Below, piece after piece: positions 42,495 through 50,879 of a stretch of 64,000 nucleotides of DNA. This DNA comes from an uncultured Blautia sp. Lineage in GTDB: Bacteria > Bacillota > Clostridia > Lachnospirales > Lachnospiraceae. Positions within the stretch are counted from its first letter, which is position 1; every line of letters begins with the position of its first letter. Location: positions 22,341-86,340 of the forward strand of contig CAMBAL010000003.1 of assembly GCA_945864225.1 (NCBI GenBank), given 5' to 3'. The notes below the pieces were generated by a model. That model searched no databases. It was not told where the DNA came from and saw only the letters and a list, made by a program, of their open reading frames with translations. The position numbers and the translations under genes were made by a program.

Positions 42495-45400
42495 ATGTAC
42501 GAATGGGAATCAAAATTTATTGAGGATGTTTTGAAAAGGGGCAGGATGCTCTTTTTAAATCATAAAGTTGCGGATCTGAAGGAAACAGAAAAAGGATTTA
42601 CGGCGGCTGTTCTTACAAGAGAAAGGATAGAAGTGTCGGCAAGAAAGACGGATTCCGGAGTATGGCGTATGAGCTGCAGATGTCCGGCTTCCAGAGCCGG
42701 CAGAAACTGTGAGCATATGTCGGCTCTGATGTATGCGGTGGAAGCTTCGAAAGAGGCAAAAGAGAATGGCGTAAAGGATGAAGAACTCCTCGAAAAATGG
42801 AAGAAAATGGATGAGGAGCTCCGTCAGGAAGAAGCCCGGGCTGAAGAAGAAAAGAAGCAGAAGAAGCGCCAGAGGGAAGAACGAAAACGCCAGCAGGAAG
42901 AGCAGAAAAACCAGCAGGAAGAAAAGAAGCGCCAGAGGGAAGAACGAAAGCGCCAGCAGGAAGAACAGAAACGCCAGCGCGCGGAAAAACAGGCGGAGAA
43001 GCTGCGGCGTGAAGAAGAGAAAAAAGCCGAAGCAGAACGGAAAGAAAAAGAAGCGGAGGAAAAACGAAAGGAAGCTGAGGAACAGAAACGCCTGGAAGAG
43101 CAGCGCGCCGCCCGCAGACTTGCCCGGGAACAGAGAAAAGCAGAGCAGGCACGAAAGAAAGAAGAACAGAAACGTCTGGCAGAAGAGGCTGCCCGTATCG
43201 AATATGAGAAACGTGCAGCAGAGGAAGCACGCAGGGAAAAAATCCGTCAGGAAAAAGCGGAGGAAGCCCGCCGCCGTGCAGAAAAGCGGCAAAGAGAACT
43301 GGAAGAACAGGAACTGCGCAGAAAACAGGAGGAACAGCGCCGCATCGCAGAAGAAAAGAAACGTGCAGAAGAAGAGAAAAGGCGTATTGCCCGTGAAAAA
43401 AAGGAGAAAGAAGAGGAACTTCGATTGAAGGAAGAAATGAAGAAACGAGAACAGGAAAAACTGCTGGAAGAGGAGAACAGACGCCGGGAAGCGGAAAAGC
43501 GAAAAAACGATTATACGATTCTGGGTGGTTCCTGGGATGAGGATGGTGACCAGGAAGAGAATTCCGGTTTCGTGCATGCGGAGCAGAAACTGGTGGATTA
43601 CCGGTATTTTAACGGTTCAGCGATCAGCAATTCTGTAAAAATATCCCCAAATATCACTGCAGAAGGAAAAAAATACTGCAGCCAGGGCAAAGTGACTCTG
43701 AAGAAAATCTGGTCCGGATTTGACGGGCGCAGTTCCGAGCGTAAAGGCCAGATGGACGCTTCCGGGTATGAGCAGAAACGGGAATTTCCCATAAGAATTT
43801 TGTTTAACAGAACGAAAGTCCTGTCCTTTCAGTGTCAGTGTAAAAACTGCCGCAATGATTATTATGCACTGTATGATCCGTCGAAAACGAAATGCCCTTA
43901 TAAAGCAGGGGCATTGAGCATGCTGGAAAACTATCTGAAGGAGCATAATATTGGTGATGCAACAGATGCTGATGGCAACTGGCTGTTGTCTGCTTTTGAA
44001 ACCAAGAGAACCAATACCGTGATGGCACATGCCGACGGGAAGGCAGAAAGTCTCCGGCTGGTACCGCGCCTGATCAGAAAAGACGGAACACTTACGGTTT
44101 CTTTCAAAGTGGGAGAAAGTAAATTATTTGTGATAAAAAAGCTGGATACATTTTGTGAGAATGTGAGAAATTCCAGCAACGATGTTTACGGCACCAGTAC
44201 AGAATTCAATCATGCGCCGGAAAACTTTACAGACGAAGGAAGACGATGGATCCGTTTTATCAGTAAAATTGTCCGGGAGGAATCGGAATTTCAGCACAGA
44301 CTGTATGCTTCCCGTTATTATTACGGAAGAGAGAAGGCAAGTGTAGGCTCTTCTCTTGAAGTGTATGGATGGAGGCTGGACGAATTTTATGAGAGTCTTG
44401 GAGACGGTGCAATTGAATTTGAGGATAAAGACAGCGGAATAAAGAAGCAGATGCTGACCTGTGCAGAAAATAATCCAAAGCTGTCCATACGGATATCGGA
44501 AGATATGATTCCGGGAAATCAGGAGTTTCACGGAATCAAAGTAGAAGGGCGCTTTCCGGAACTTTTTTACGGGACGGATGCCGCTTATTATATCAGTGAT
44601 GGACATTTGAACAGAGCAGAACAGGCTTTCCTGGAAAAAGCAGAGCCTCTGGCAAATATGGCGGAAAATGACTGTTTTTCTTTCCATGTGGGCAGAAATC
44701 GGATTTCCGAGTTTTATCTCCGCGTTTTTCCACAGCTTCAGGAAATTGCGGAAATTAAAGAAACGCAGCCGGAGAAATTCCGGTCTTATGTGCTGCCGGA
44801 GGCCCATTATATTTTTTACCTGGATATGGTCGAGGAAGATGCCGTATGCAGAGTGTATGCGGTTTACGGTGACAGAGAGTGCTCGGTAGTGGAAGGCGTC
44901 GGACGGGGCAGAGCCGGAAATACAGAGCCTTTCCGGGATATGCACAAGGAAGAGGAAATCCTGTATTATGCCAATATGTGGTTCCCGGAAATTGTCTGGG
45001 AAGAGGACGAGCTCCGCTGCGGAAAAGACGAGGAAACCATTTACCGTCTGATGAAACAGGGAACAGAACATCTGATGGAACTTGGCGAGGTGCGGTGCAC
45101 CAAACGGTTCCTTGGATATCACAGTGTGAATAAAGTAAAAGTATCGGTAGGTGTGTCCCTGTCATCCGGACTTCTGGAACTGAATGTTTCCACAGAAGAT
45201 GTACCGGCGGCAGAACTTCTGGATATTCTGAAGAGCTACCGCAGAAAGCAGAAATACTATCGTCTGAAAAACGGCTCTTTTGTGGATCTGGAAGAGCCGT
45301 CTCTTGAGATGCTGGCGGAACTTACGGAAGCGATGAATCTCAAGGACAAAGATCTTCTGAAGGGAAAAATGAAGCTTCCGGTATACCGTACGCTGTATCT

Positions 45401-46916
45401 GGACAAGCTTCTGGAGGAACACGACAGTGTCATAAGCAGCCGTGACAGCCATTTCAAAGAAGTTGTAAAAGGCTTTAAAACCGTAAAAGATGCAGATTTT
45501 GAGGAACCGGCTTCTCTTTCCAGACAGATGCGCAGATATCAGAAAGACGGATATAAATGGCTGCGTACACTGGAAGCATGGCAGTTCGGAGGAATTCTTG
45601 CAGATGATATGGGGCTTGGAAAAACTCTTCAGGTGATCGCCGTCATGCTTGCTGCAAAGGAAGAAGGCAGAAAGGGTACTTCTCTGGTCGTGACTCCGGC
45701 ATCACTGGTATTCAACTGGGGTGCAGAGTTCGAAAAGTTTGCTCCGCAGCTGAAATTTGCTCTGATTACCGGAAACCAGGAAGAAAGGCAGAAAAAGATC
45801 AATGATTATCAGCAGTATGATGTTCTGGTGACTTCCTATGATCTGCTGAAAAGAGATATTGCGTTCTATGAGGACAAGGAATTTTCCTATGAGGTCATAG
45901 ACGAAGCGCAGTATATCAAAAATCATACAACAGCAGCCGCAAAAGCGGTCAAAGTAATCAAAAGCAGGACGCGTTACGCTCTGACAGGAACACCAATCGA
46001 AAACAGGCTGAGTGAACTGTGGAGTATTTTTGACTATCTGATGCCGGGATTCCTGTATGGATATGACGTATTCCGAAAAGAAATAGAAACCCCGATCGTC
46101 AGAAACAATGATGAAAAAGCCATGCAGCGGCTGCAGAAAATGACGGGACCGTTTATTCTGCGAAGGCTGAAAGAAAATGTTCTGAAGGATCTTCCGGAAA
46201 AACTGGAAGAGTACCGTTATGTCCGTCTGGGAGATACACAGCAAAAGCTTTATGACGGACAGGTGGTGCATATGAAAGAAATGCTTGCACGTCAGAATTC
46301 GGAAGATTTCAATAAAAATAAGCTGAAAGTACTGGCTGAGCTCACAAGGCTGCGTCAGATCTGCTGTGATCCGTCGCTTTGTTTTGAAAACTATAAAGGG
46401 GAAACCTCCAAACTGGAAGCATGTCTGGATCTGATTCAGAGTGCTATGGACGGCGGACACCGGATTCTGGTATTTTCTCAGTTTACTTCCATGCTGGAAA
46501 TTCTTCAGAGAGAACTGAAAGGTCTGGATATTCCGTATTTCGTGATCACAGGAAGCACGTCCAAGGAGCAGAGACTGGAGCTGGTAAAAGAATTTAACGG
46601 AGGTGCTGTACCGGTATTTCTGATCTCGCTGAAAGCAGGAGGTGTGGGACTGAATCTGACAGGCGCAGATGTGGTCATTCATTATGATCCGTGGTGGAAC
46701 CTTGCAGCACAGAATCAGGCAACAGACCGTGCGCACCGGATCGGACAGACGAAGAAGGTAATGGTTTATAAATTGATCGCCAGGCAGACCATCGAGGAAA
46801 AAATTCAGAAGCTGCAGGAAAAGAAGAAAGACCTGGCAGATCAGGTGATCAGCGGGGAAGGCGGAAATCTTGGCAGCATGAGCAAAGAAGAACTGATGGA
46901 GCTTTTGGAAGTGTGA
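42495..46916 (+). CDS. SNF2-family helicase with SWIM zinc motif and long charged coiled region
   Basis: The 1473-residue protein starts with a SWIM-type motif, CRCPASRAGRNCEH (about residues 58-71, C-x-C...C-x-H). Residues about 95-337 are almost all Glu, Lys, Arg, Gln and Ala, a very long charged coiled coil or single helix. A second cysteine cluster, CQCKNC...KCPY, lies near 444-464. The SNF2 ATPase follows: YQKDGYKWLRTLEAWQFGGI, Walker A DDMGLGKT near 1037-1044, IDEAQYIKN near 1135, TGTPIENRLSELWSIFDYLM, and the helicase C domain with GVGLNLTGADVVIHYDPWWN and QATDRAHRIGQ. SNF2 proteins use ATP to move along DNA; bacterial ones act in transcription recycling or DNA repair. It stands alone with its own promoter. 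Confidence 0.9.
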   Translation: MYEWESKFIEDVLKRGRMLFLNHKVADLKETEKGFTAAVLTRERIEVSARKTDSGVWRMSCRCPASRAGRNCEHMSALMYAVEASKEAKENGVKDEELLEKWKKMDEELRQEEARAEEEKKQKKRQREERKRQQEEQKNQQEEKKRQREERKRQQEEQKRQRAEKQAEKLRREEEKKAEAERKEKEAEEKRKEAEEQKRLEEQRAARRLAREQRKAEQARKKEEQKRLAEEAARIEYEKRAAEEARREKIRQEKAEEARRRAEKRQRELEEQELRRKQEEQRRIAEEKKRAEEEKRRIAREKKEKEEELRLKEEMKKREQEKLLEEENRRREAEKRKNDYTILGGSWDEDGDQEENSGFVHAEQKLVDYRYFNGSAISNSVKISPNITAEGKKYCSQGKVTLKKIWSGFDGRSSERKGQMDASGYEQKREFPIRILFNRTKVLSFQCQCKNCRNDYYALYDPSKTKCPYKAGALSMLENYLKEHNIGDATDADGNWLLSAFETKRTNTVMAHADGKAESLRLVPRLIRKDGTLTVSFKVGESKLFVIKKLDTFCENVRNSSNDVYGTSTEFNHAPENFTDEGRRWIRFISKIVREESEFQHRLYASRYYYGREKASVGSSLEVYGWRLDEFYESLGDGAIEFEDKDSGIKKQMLTCAENNPKLSIRISEDMIPGNQEFHGIKVEGRFPELFYGTDAAYYISDGHLNRAEQAFLEKAEPLANMAENDCFSFHVGRNRISEFYLRVFPQLQEIAEIKETQPEKFRSYVLPEAHYIFYLDMVEEDAVCRVYAVYGDRECSVVEGVGRGRAGNTEPFRDMHKEEEILYYANMWFPEIVWEEDELRCGKDEETIYRLMKQGTEHLMELGEVRCTKRFLGYHSVNKVKVSVGVSLSSGLLELNVSTEDVPAAELLDILKSYRRKQKYYRLKNGSFVDLEEPSLEMLAELTEAMNLKDKDLLKGKMKLPVYRTLYLDKLLEEHDSVISSRDSHFKEVVKGFKTVKDADFEEPASLSRQMRRYQKDGYKWLRTLEAWQFGGILADDMGLGKTLQVIAVMLAAKEEGRKGTSLVVTPASLVFNWGAEFEKFAPQLKFALITGNQEERQKKINDYQQYDVLVTSYDLLKRDIAFYEDKEFSYEVIDEAQYIKNHTTAAAKAVKVIKSRTRYALTGTPIENRLSELWSIFDYLMPGFLYGYDVFRKEIETPIVRNNDEKAMQRLQKMTGPFILRRLKENVLKDLPEKLEEYRYVRLGDTQQKLYDGQVVHMKEMLARQNSEDFNKNKLKVLAELTRLRQICCDPSLCFENYKGETSKLEACLDLIQSAMDGGHRILVFSQFTSMLEILQRELKGLDIPYFVITGSTSKEQRLELVKEFNGGAVPVFLISLKAGGVGLNLTGADVVIHYDPWWNLAAQNQATDRAHRIGQTKKVMVYKLIARQTIEEKIQKLQEKKKDLADQVISGEGGNLGSMSKEELMELLEV

Positions 46917-46986
46917 GATTTTTTTGCACAATATGTATATTTTTCAGGAAAAAAATATCTTTGCACTGGATAATATAGCTAACGTG

Positions 46987-46995
46987 TGATATACT
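46987..46995 (+). promoter_or_regulatory. Extended -10 promoter of rnfC2-metV group
   Basis: TGATATACT is an extended -10 (TGnTATACT). No -35 is well placed: TTGCAC lies 23 bases upstream. The start codon is 135 bases downstream, leaving a structured leader. Confidence 0.4.
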
Positions 46996-47021
46996 TAATG
47001 ACGTATTAATTGCAGAACTTA

Positions 47022-47089
47022 GCTGCCTTCTTTTTCCTGTTTTTTCTTTAAAAAGTGCGGAGGGAGAAAGAACAGAAAAAGCAGACAGC
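47022..47089 (+). ncRNA. Leader hairpin upstream of rnfC2-type gene
   Basis: CTTTTTCCTGTTTTTTC (47030-47046) pairs with GAAAGAACAGAAAAAG (47066-47081) over about 15 bp, and GCTG/CAGC extend the base. The hairpin lies in the long leader, 41 bases before the TTG start. It may control expression of the folate genes; I do not recognise a known riboswitch. Confidence 0.4.
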
Positions 47090-47130
47090 GATAAGGTTTG
47101 TAAACCAATTTTATCAAGGAAGGTGAGCAA

Positions 47131-49095
47131 TTGGAGAACTATACCAAGTATAAGCTGAAAGAGACAGACGAACTTGTGTCATTATTAGCCGGTAAGGACA
47201 ACCTGTTCGTGATTGCCTGCAACAAATGCTTTAAGGAATTTGAAACGATTGACGAACCGGATTGCGGTGAGTTTGAGAAAATCGCCGCCGAACAGGGCAA
47301 AACGATCACCGGCAGTGCGAAATTTGATTTCCTGTGCAATAAGATGCACACCGGGAAGAAATTACAGGATCTGATTCCGGAAGGTACGGAGAACGTGGTT
47401 GTCATTTCCTGTGGTCTGGGAATTCAGACAGTTGCTGATCTGGCAGGCAAGCCTGTCATTGCTGCCAGCAATTCACTGAATTACAGAGGACATCACGGTA
47501 TGGCTCTTACGAAGAAGAGCTGTGATGCATGTGCACAGTGTTATCTGAATATTACCGGCGGTATCTGTCCGATCGTAGACTGCTCCAAGAGTCTGGTGAA
47601 TGGCCAGTGCGGCGGTGCGAAGAACGGCAAATGTGAAGTGGATGGCAAGAAAGACTGTGCATGGGAGAATATTTACAGAAGACTGGAAAAACAGGGACGT
47701 CTGGAAGAATTTTTACATCAGCCGGTACAGCTGCGTGATTATTCCAAGGTCAATGTGAAAGTGATCCAGGAATATGTGAATGCGATCCGTGACAACAGAC
47801 TGGACGGCTATTACGGCGGCGTTCATCCTTCAGAACGCAAAGAATTCAGCGAGCATATCGCTCTGGAAAGATTCCCGGAACCGAAGACCGTTGTGATTTC
47901 CATGTCACAGCATCTGGGAGCTCCGGCCAATCCGATCGTTCAGGTTGGCGATACAGTTAAAGTCGGACAGAAGATTGGTGAAGCAGCAGGCTTTATCAGT
48001 GCTCCTGTTCATTCCAGCGTCAGCGGAACAGTCGTTGCAGTCGAGCCGCGTATGCATGCGACAAGAGGCAGCGAAGTGATGGCTGTGGTCATCGAATCAG
48101 ATGGAAAAGATACTCTGCACGAATCTGTAAAACCGAATAAAGATCTTGACAGCCTTACACCGGATGAGATCATCGATATTGTCCGTGAGGCAGGAATCGT
48201 AGGTATGGGCGGTGCCGGATTCCCGACATGTGTCAAACTGAAACCCGCGAAGCCGGTAGATACCATTCTTCTGAACGGCTGCGAGTGTGAACCGCTTCTG
48301 ACTGCAGACCACAGAGTACTTCTGGAATTTGCAGACGACATCATCTTTGGTCTCAGAGCAATCCTGAAGACCACAGGCGCAGAAAAAGGCCTGATCGTTA
48401 TCGAAGATAACAAGCCGGATGCCATTGAACTGATGCGTGCAAAGGTTGCAGACATCGAAGATATGGATGTGGTTGAAGTAAGAACCAAATATCCGGAAGG
48501 TGCTGAGAAGACCCTGATCAAACGTGTCATGGGAAGACAGGTACCGCGCGGCGGTCTGCCTGCAGATGTAGGTGTGATCGTGGATAATATCAGTACGGTC
48601 AAGGCTATTTCCGATGCAATCCAGACAGGTATGCCTCTGATCGAGCGTGTGGCAACCGTAACCGGTGAGAAGATTAAGAAACCGGGCAACTTCATCGTGA
48701 AGATCGGTACCAGCGTAAAAGAACTGATCGACTACTGCGGCGGTGTAACGGATGATGATGTGATGATCAAGATGGGCGGACCTATGATGGGATTTGCTCT
48801 CTCAGATCTGAATGTTCCAATGATGAAAGGTTCCAATGGTATTATTGCCATTGATACAGATCAGACCAAAGAACAGCCGTGTATCAAATGCGGACGCTGT
48901 GTGGATGTCTGTCCGATGGAACTTTCTCCGCTGTACTTTGCGAAATATGCGGATGAGAAGAACTGGATGGGCATGAAAGAGATGAATGTCATGGATTGTG
49001 TGGAATGCCGGTCCTGTGAATTTATCTGTTCCTCCAAGATTCCGCTTGTAACAAAGATCAAAGCAGGTAAGAATGCAATAAGGGAGATGAAGTGA
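47131..49095 (+). CDS. rnfC2: MetV-like domain fused to RnfC-type electron-transfer protein (RnfC2)
   Basis: The start is TTG 47131 after AAGGAAGGTGAG; no ATG fits. Residues about 1-205 match the MTHFR_C/MetV zinc-binding family (CNKCFKEFET, CDACAQCYLNITGGICPIVD, CSKSLVNGQCGG). Residues about 235-654 match RnfC: a biotinyl-like domain (IVQVGDTVKVGQKIGEAAG), the FMN/NADH-binding Rossmann segment GIVGMGGAGFPTCVKL, NGCECEPLLTADHR, an SLBB segment, and two 4Fe-4S clusters CIKCGRCVDVCP and CVECRSCEFIC. In acetogens RnfC2 links NADH oxidation to MetVF methylene-THF reductase. Here a second MetV copy and metF follow directly. The protein is soluble and should form the electron-input subunit. Confidence 0.88.
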   Translation: MENYTKYKLKETDELVSLLAGKDNLFVIACNKCFKEFETIDEPDCGEFEKIAAEQGKTITGSAKFDFLCNKMHTGKKLQDLIPEGTENVVVISCGLGIQTVADLAGKPVIAASNSLNYRGHHGMALTKKSCDACAQCYLNITGGICPIVDCSKSLVNGQCGGAKNGKCEVDGKKDCAWENIYRRLEKQGRLEEFLHQPVQLRDYSKVNVKVIQEYVNAIRDNRLDGYYGGVHPSERKEFSEHIALERFPEPKTVVISMSQHLGAPANPIVQVGDTVKVGQKIGEAAGFISAPVHSSVSGTVVAVEPRMHATRGSEVMAVVIESDGKDTLHESVKPNKDLDSLTPDEIIDIVREAGIVGMGGAGFPTCVKLKPAKPVDTILLNGCECEPLLTADHRVLLEFADDIIFGLRAILKTTGAEKGLIVIEDNKPDAIELMRAKVADIEDMDVVEVRTKYPEGAEKTLIKRVMGRQVPRGGLPADVGVIVDNISTVKAISDAIQTGMPLIERVATVTGEKIKKPGNFIVKIGTSVKELIDYCGGVTDDDVMIKMGGPMMGFALSDLNVPMMKGSNGIIAIDTDQTKEQPCIKCGRCVDVCPMELSPLYFAKYADEKNWMGMKEMNVMDCVECRSCEFICSSKIPLVTKIKAGKNAIREMK

Positions 49096-49096
49096 T

Positions 49097-49720
49097 ATGT
49101 TAATTACCGATTTAAAAGCCAAGGAAACTATCGTATCACTGGTGGGCGACAAAAAAGCTTTCATCATTAACTGCCAGGGATGCAAGGAAGTTCATTTCCC
49201 GGAAAAGGAAGCTGCAGAGCTTCAGAAAGAATTAGCTGCTGACGGGAAAGTAACTGGAATTATTACAACAGATTATATCTGCAATACGGAAAATCTGGAG
49301 CTTCGTCTTCAGAAACATATGAGTGAGATCGAGGCTGCCGATGTTATCCTGGTATTCTCCTGTGGAGTTGGTGTACAGACGGTTGCTGAGAGATTTGAAG
49401 ACAAAAAAGTATGTGCAGCATGTGATACATATCCTCTGCCGGGCTTCCAGGGTGTGACACCGCTGGAATATGACTGCGACCAGTGCGGAGAGTGCTATCT
49501 GAACCTGACCGGCGGAATCTGCCCGATCACCGCATGTTCCAAGAGTCTGGTGAATGGCCAGTGCGGCGGTTCCAAGAACGGCAAATGTGAAGTGGACAGC
49601 AACATGGAATGCGGATGGGAACGCATTTACAGACGCCTGGAACAGATCGGACGTCTGGATCTGATCAAATGTCCGACACAGCTGCGTAATTTTGCAACAG
49701 ATGCTGAGGTATCGAAATAA
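49097..49720 (+). CDS. metV: MetV, zinc subunit of methylene-tetrahydrofolate reductase
   Basis: The 207-residue protein is a MTHFR_C family member with Cys pairs: NCQGCKEVHFPEKE, SCGVGVQTVAERF, CDQCGECYLNLTGGICPITA and CSKSLVNGQCGGSKNGKCEV. It is paralogous to the N-terminal part of the preceding protein: the last 65 residues of both are nearly the same. MetV forms a complex with MetF and supports electron passage to it. It starts one base after the stop of the rnfC2 gene, with GGGAGATGAAG overlapping that end, so the genes are translationally close. metF follows after 169 bases that contain a foldable segment. Confidence 0.9.
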   Translation: MLITDLKAKETIVSLVGDKKAFIINCQGCKEVHFPEKEAAELQKELAADGKVTGIITTDYICNTENLELRLQKHMSEIEAADVILVFSCGVGVQTVAERFEDKKVCAACDTYPLPGFQGVTPLEYDCDQCGECYLNLTGGICPITACSKSLVNGQCGGSKNGKCEVDSNMECGWERIYRRLEQIGRLDLIKCPTQLRNFATDAEVSK

Positions 49721-49764
49721 TATGTCTGTTGATACAGACAGTACAAGGAAACTGTTAAGTACAT

Positions 49765-49860
49765 GTAACTATTCAGCAGGCAGTATCGTGAAGCGGACAT
49801 GATATCCCTGACTGGGATCTGTATCGCCAAGCGGTAATTATGAAGTTACTGAATAATTAC
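49765..49860 (+). ncRNA. Candidate structured RNA between metV and metF
   Basis: GTAACTATTCAG (49765-49776) can pair with CTGAATAATTAC (49849-49860) over 11 of 12 positions, enclosing an inner ATCCC/GGGAT hairpin (about 49804-49818) and two direct repeats ending ATCGTGAAGCGG and ATCGCCAAGCGG. It ends 29 bases before the metF start. It does not match the THF riboswitch or another class I know. Confidence 0.4.
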
Positions 49861-49889
49861 AAATTTATAATGATTAGGAGCAATGTATA

Positions 49890-50771
49890 ATGAAAATTAC
49901 AGAAGCATTTGAACGTGGTGAATTTGTAGTTACTGCGGAAGTGGGACCGCCAAAAGGATTTCATATTGAACATATGCTGGAAGAAGCAAAGACTTATCTG
50001 AGCGGCATTACGGCAGTGAATGTAACAGATAATCAGTCTTCTGTTATGCGTCTTGGTTCTCTGGCTACCTGCAAGGCTCTGAAAGATGAAGGGTTGACCC
50101 CTATTTTCCAGATGACCTGCCGTGACAGGAACCGTATCGCTCTGGAGTCCGATCTTTTAAGTGCAGCAATGTTCGGAATCGAAAACCTGCTGCTTTTAAC
50201 AGGTGACCACACCAAACTTGGTGACCATCCACAGGCAAAACCGGTATTTGACCTGGATTCCGTATCCCTGATCCATGCAGTAAAACAGCTGGAAGCAGGT
50301 GTAGACCTTGGCGGAAATGAACTGGTTGGTGAGCCGCCGAAATTTGCAAAAGGTGCAGTTGTATCTCCATGCAGCGATTCCGTTGACGCACAGCTTGCAA
50401 AAATGGAAAGAAAAGTTGCAGCAGGATGTGATTATTTCCAGACACAGGCAGTTTATGAGCCTGAGAAATTTATCCAGTTTATGGAAAAAGCAAAACAGTT
50501 CGGAAAACCTGTTCAGCTTGGTATCGTAATTCCGAAGTCTGTTGGAATGTGCAGATACATGAACGCAAATGTTGCAGGTATCCATATTCCGGAAGAAATG
50601 ATCGATGAACTGAAGGCAGACAAAGAAAAGACCAAAGCCGGTATCACCGGTGTGGAAATTGCCGCACGTATCATTAGAGAATGTAAACCATATTGCCAGG
50701 GTGTACATATTATGGCAATGGGCTGGGAGTCCAAAGTACCGTCTCTTCTTGAGCAGGCTGGACTCGCATAA
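49890..50771 (+). CDS. metF: Methylenetetrahydrofolate reductase, MetF
   Basis: The 293-residue flavoprotein reduces 5,10-methylene-THF to 5-methyl-THF. The text fits the MTHFR barrel: EFVVTAEVGPPKGFHIEHML at the start, VNVTDNQSSVMRLGSLATCK, FQMTCRDRNRIALESDLLSA, LLLTGDHTKLGDHPQAKPVF and FQTQAVYEPEKFIQFMEKAK. In acetogens it gives the methyl group for the Wood-Ljungdahl pathway and works with MetV and RnfC2, whose genes precede it. RBS AGGAG is 11 bases before the ATG. It ends at a strong terminator at 50797. Confidence 0.94.
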   Translation: MKITEAFERGEFVVTAEVGPPKGFHIEHMLEEAKTYLSGITAVNVTDNQSSVMRLGSLATCKALKDEGLTPIFQMTCRDRNRIALESDLLSAAMFGIENLLLLTGDHTKLGDHPQAKPVFDLDSVSLIHAVKQLEAGVDLGGNELVGEPPKFAKGAVVSPCSDSVDAQLAKMERKVAAGCDYFQTQAVYEPEKFIQFMEKAKQFGKPVQLGIVIPKSVGMCRYMNANVAGIHIPEEMIDELKADKEKTKAGITGVEIAARIIRECKPYCQGVHIMAMGWESKVPSLLEQAGLA

Positions 50772-50796
50772 TTCTTTATCAGAAATAAGACGGGAG

Positions 50797-50830
50797 GGGA
50801 GTTGTCGTATTGCGGCAGCTCCCTTTCATA
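50797..50830 (+). terminator. Terminator after metF
   Basis: GGGAGTTGTCG (50797-50807) pairs with CGGCAGCTCCC (50813-50823) over 11 bp with two G-U pairs, followed by TTTC. Confidence 0.75.
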
Positions 50831-50879
50831 ATATATCGTTTGCGAAATTTTATATCGGAAAAGAACAGGAGGAATCATC

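Noticed and set aside
42555-43577. Long antisense and shifted open frames (340, 205 and 216 residues) over the start of the helicase gene
   Set aside because: They are by-products of the Glu/Lys/Arg-rich coding sequence, which avoids stops in other frames; their low-complexity translations match no family and have no RBS.
45702-46931. 409-residue open frame opposite the helicase motor
   Set aside because: It is antisense to conserved SNF2 motifs, and its composition is typical of reverse-strand translation.
49721-49889. Known THF riboswitch upstream of metF
   Set aside because: The spacer folds but lacks the conserved THF aptamer sequences, so I list it only as an unassigned candidate RNA.
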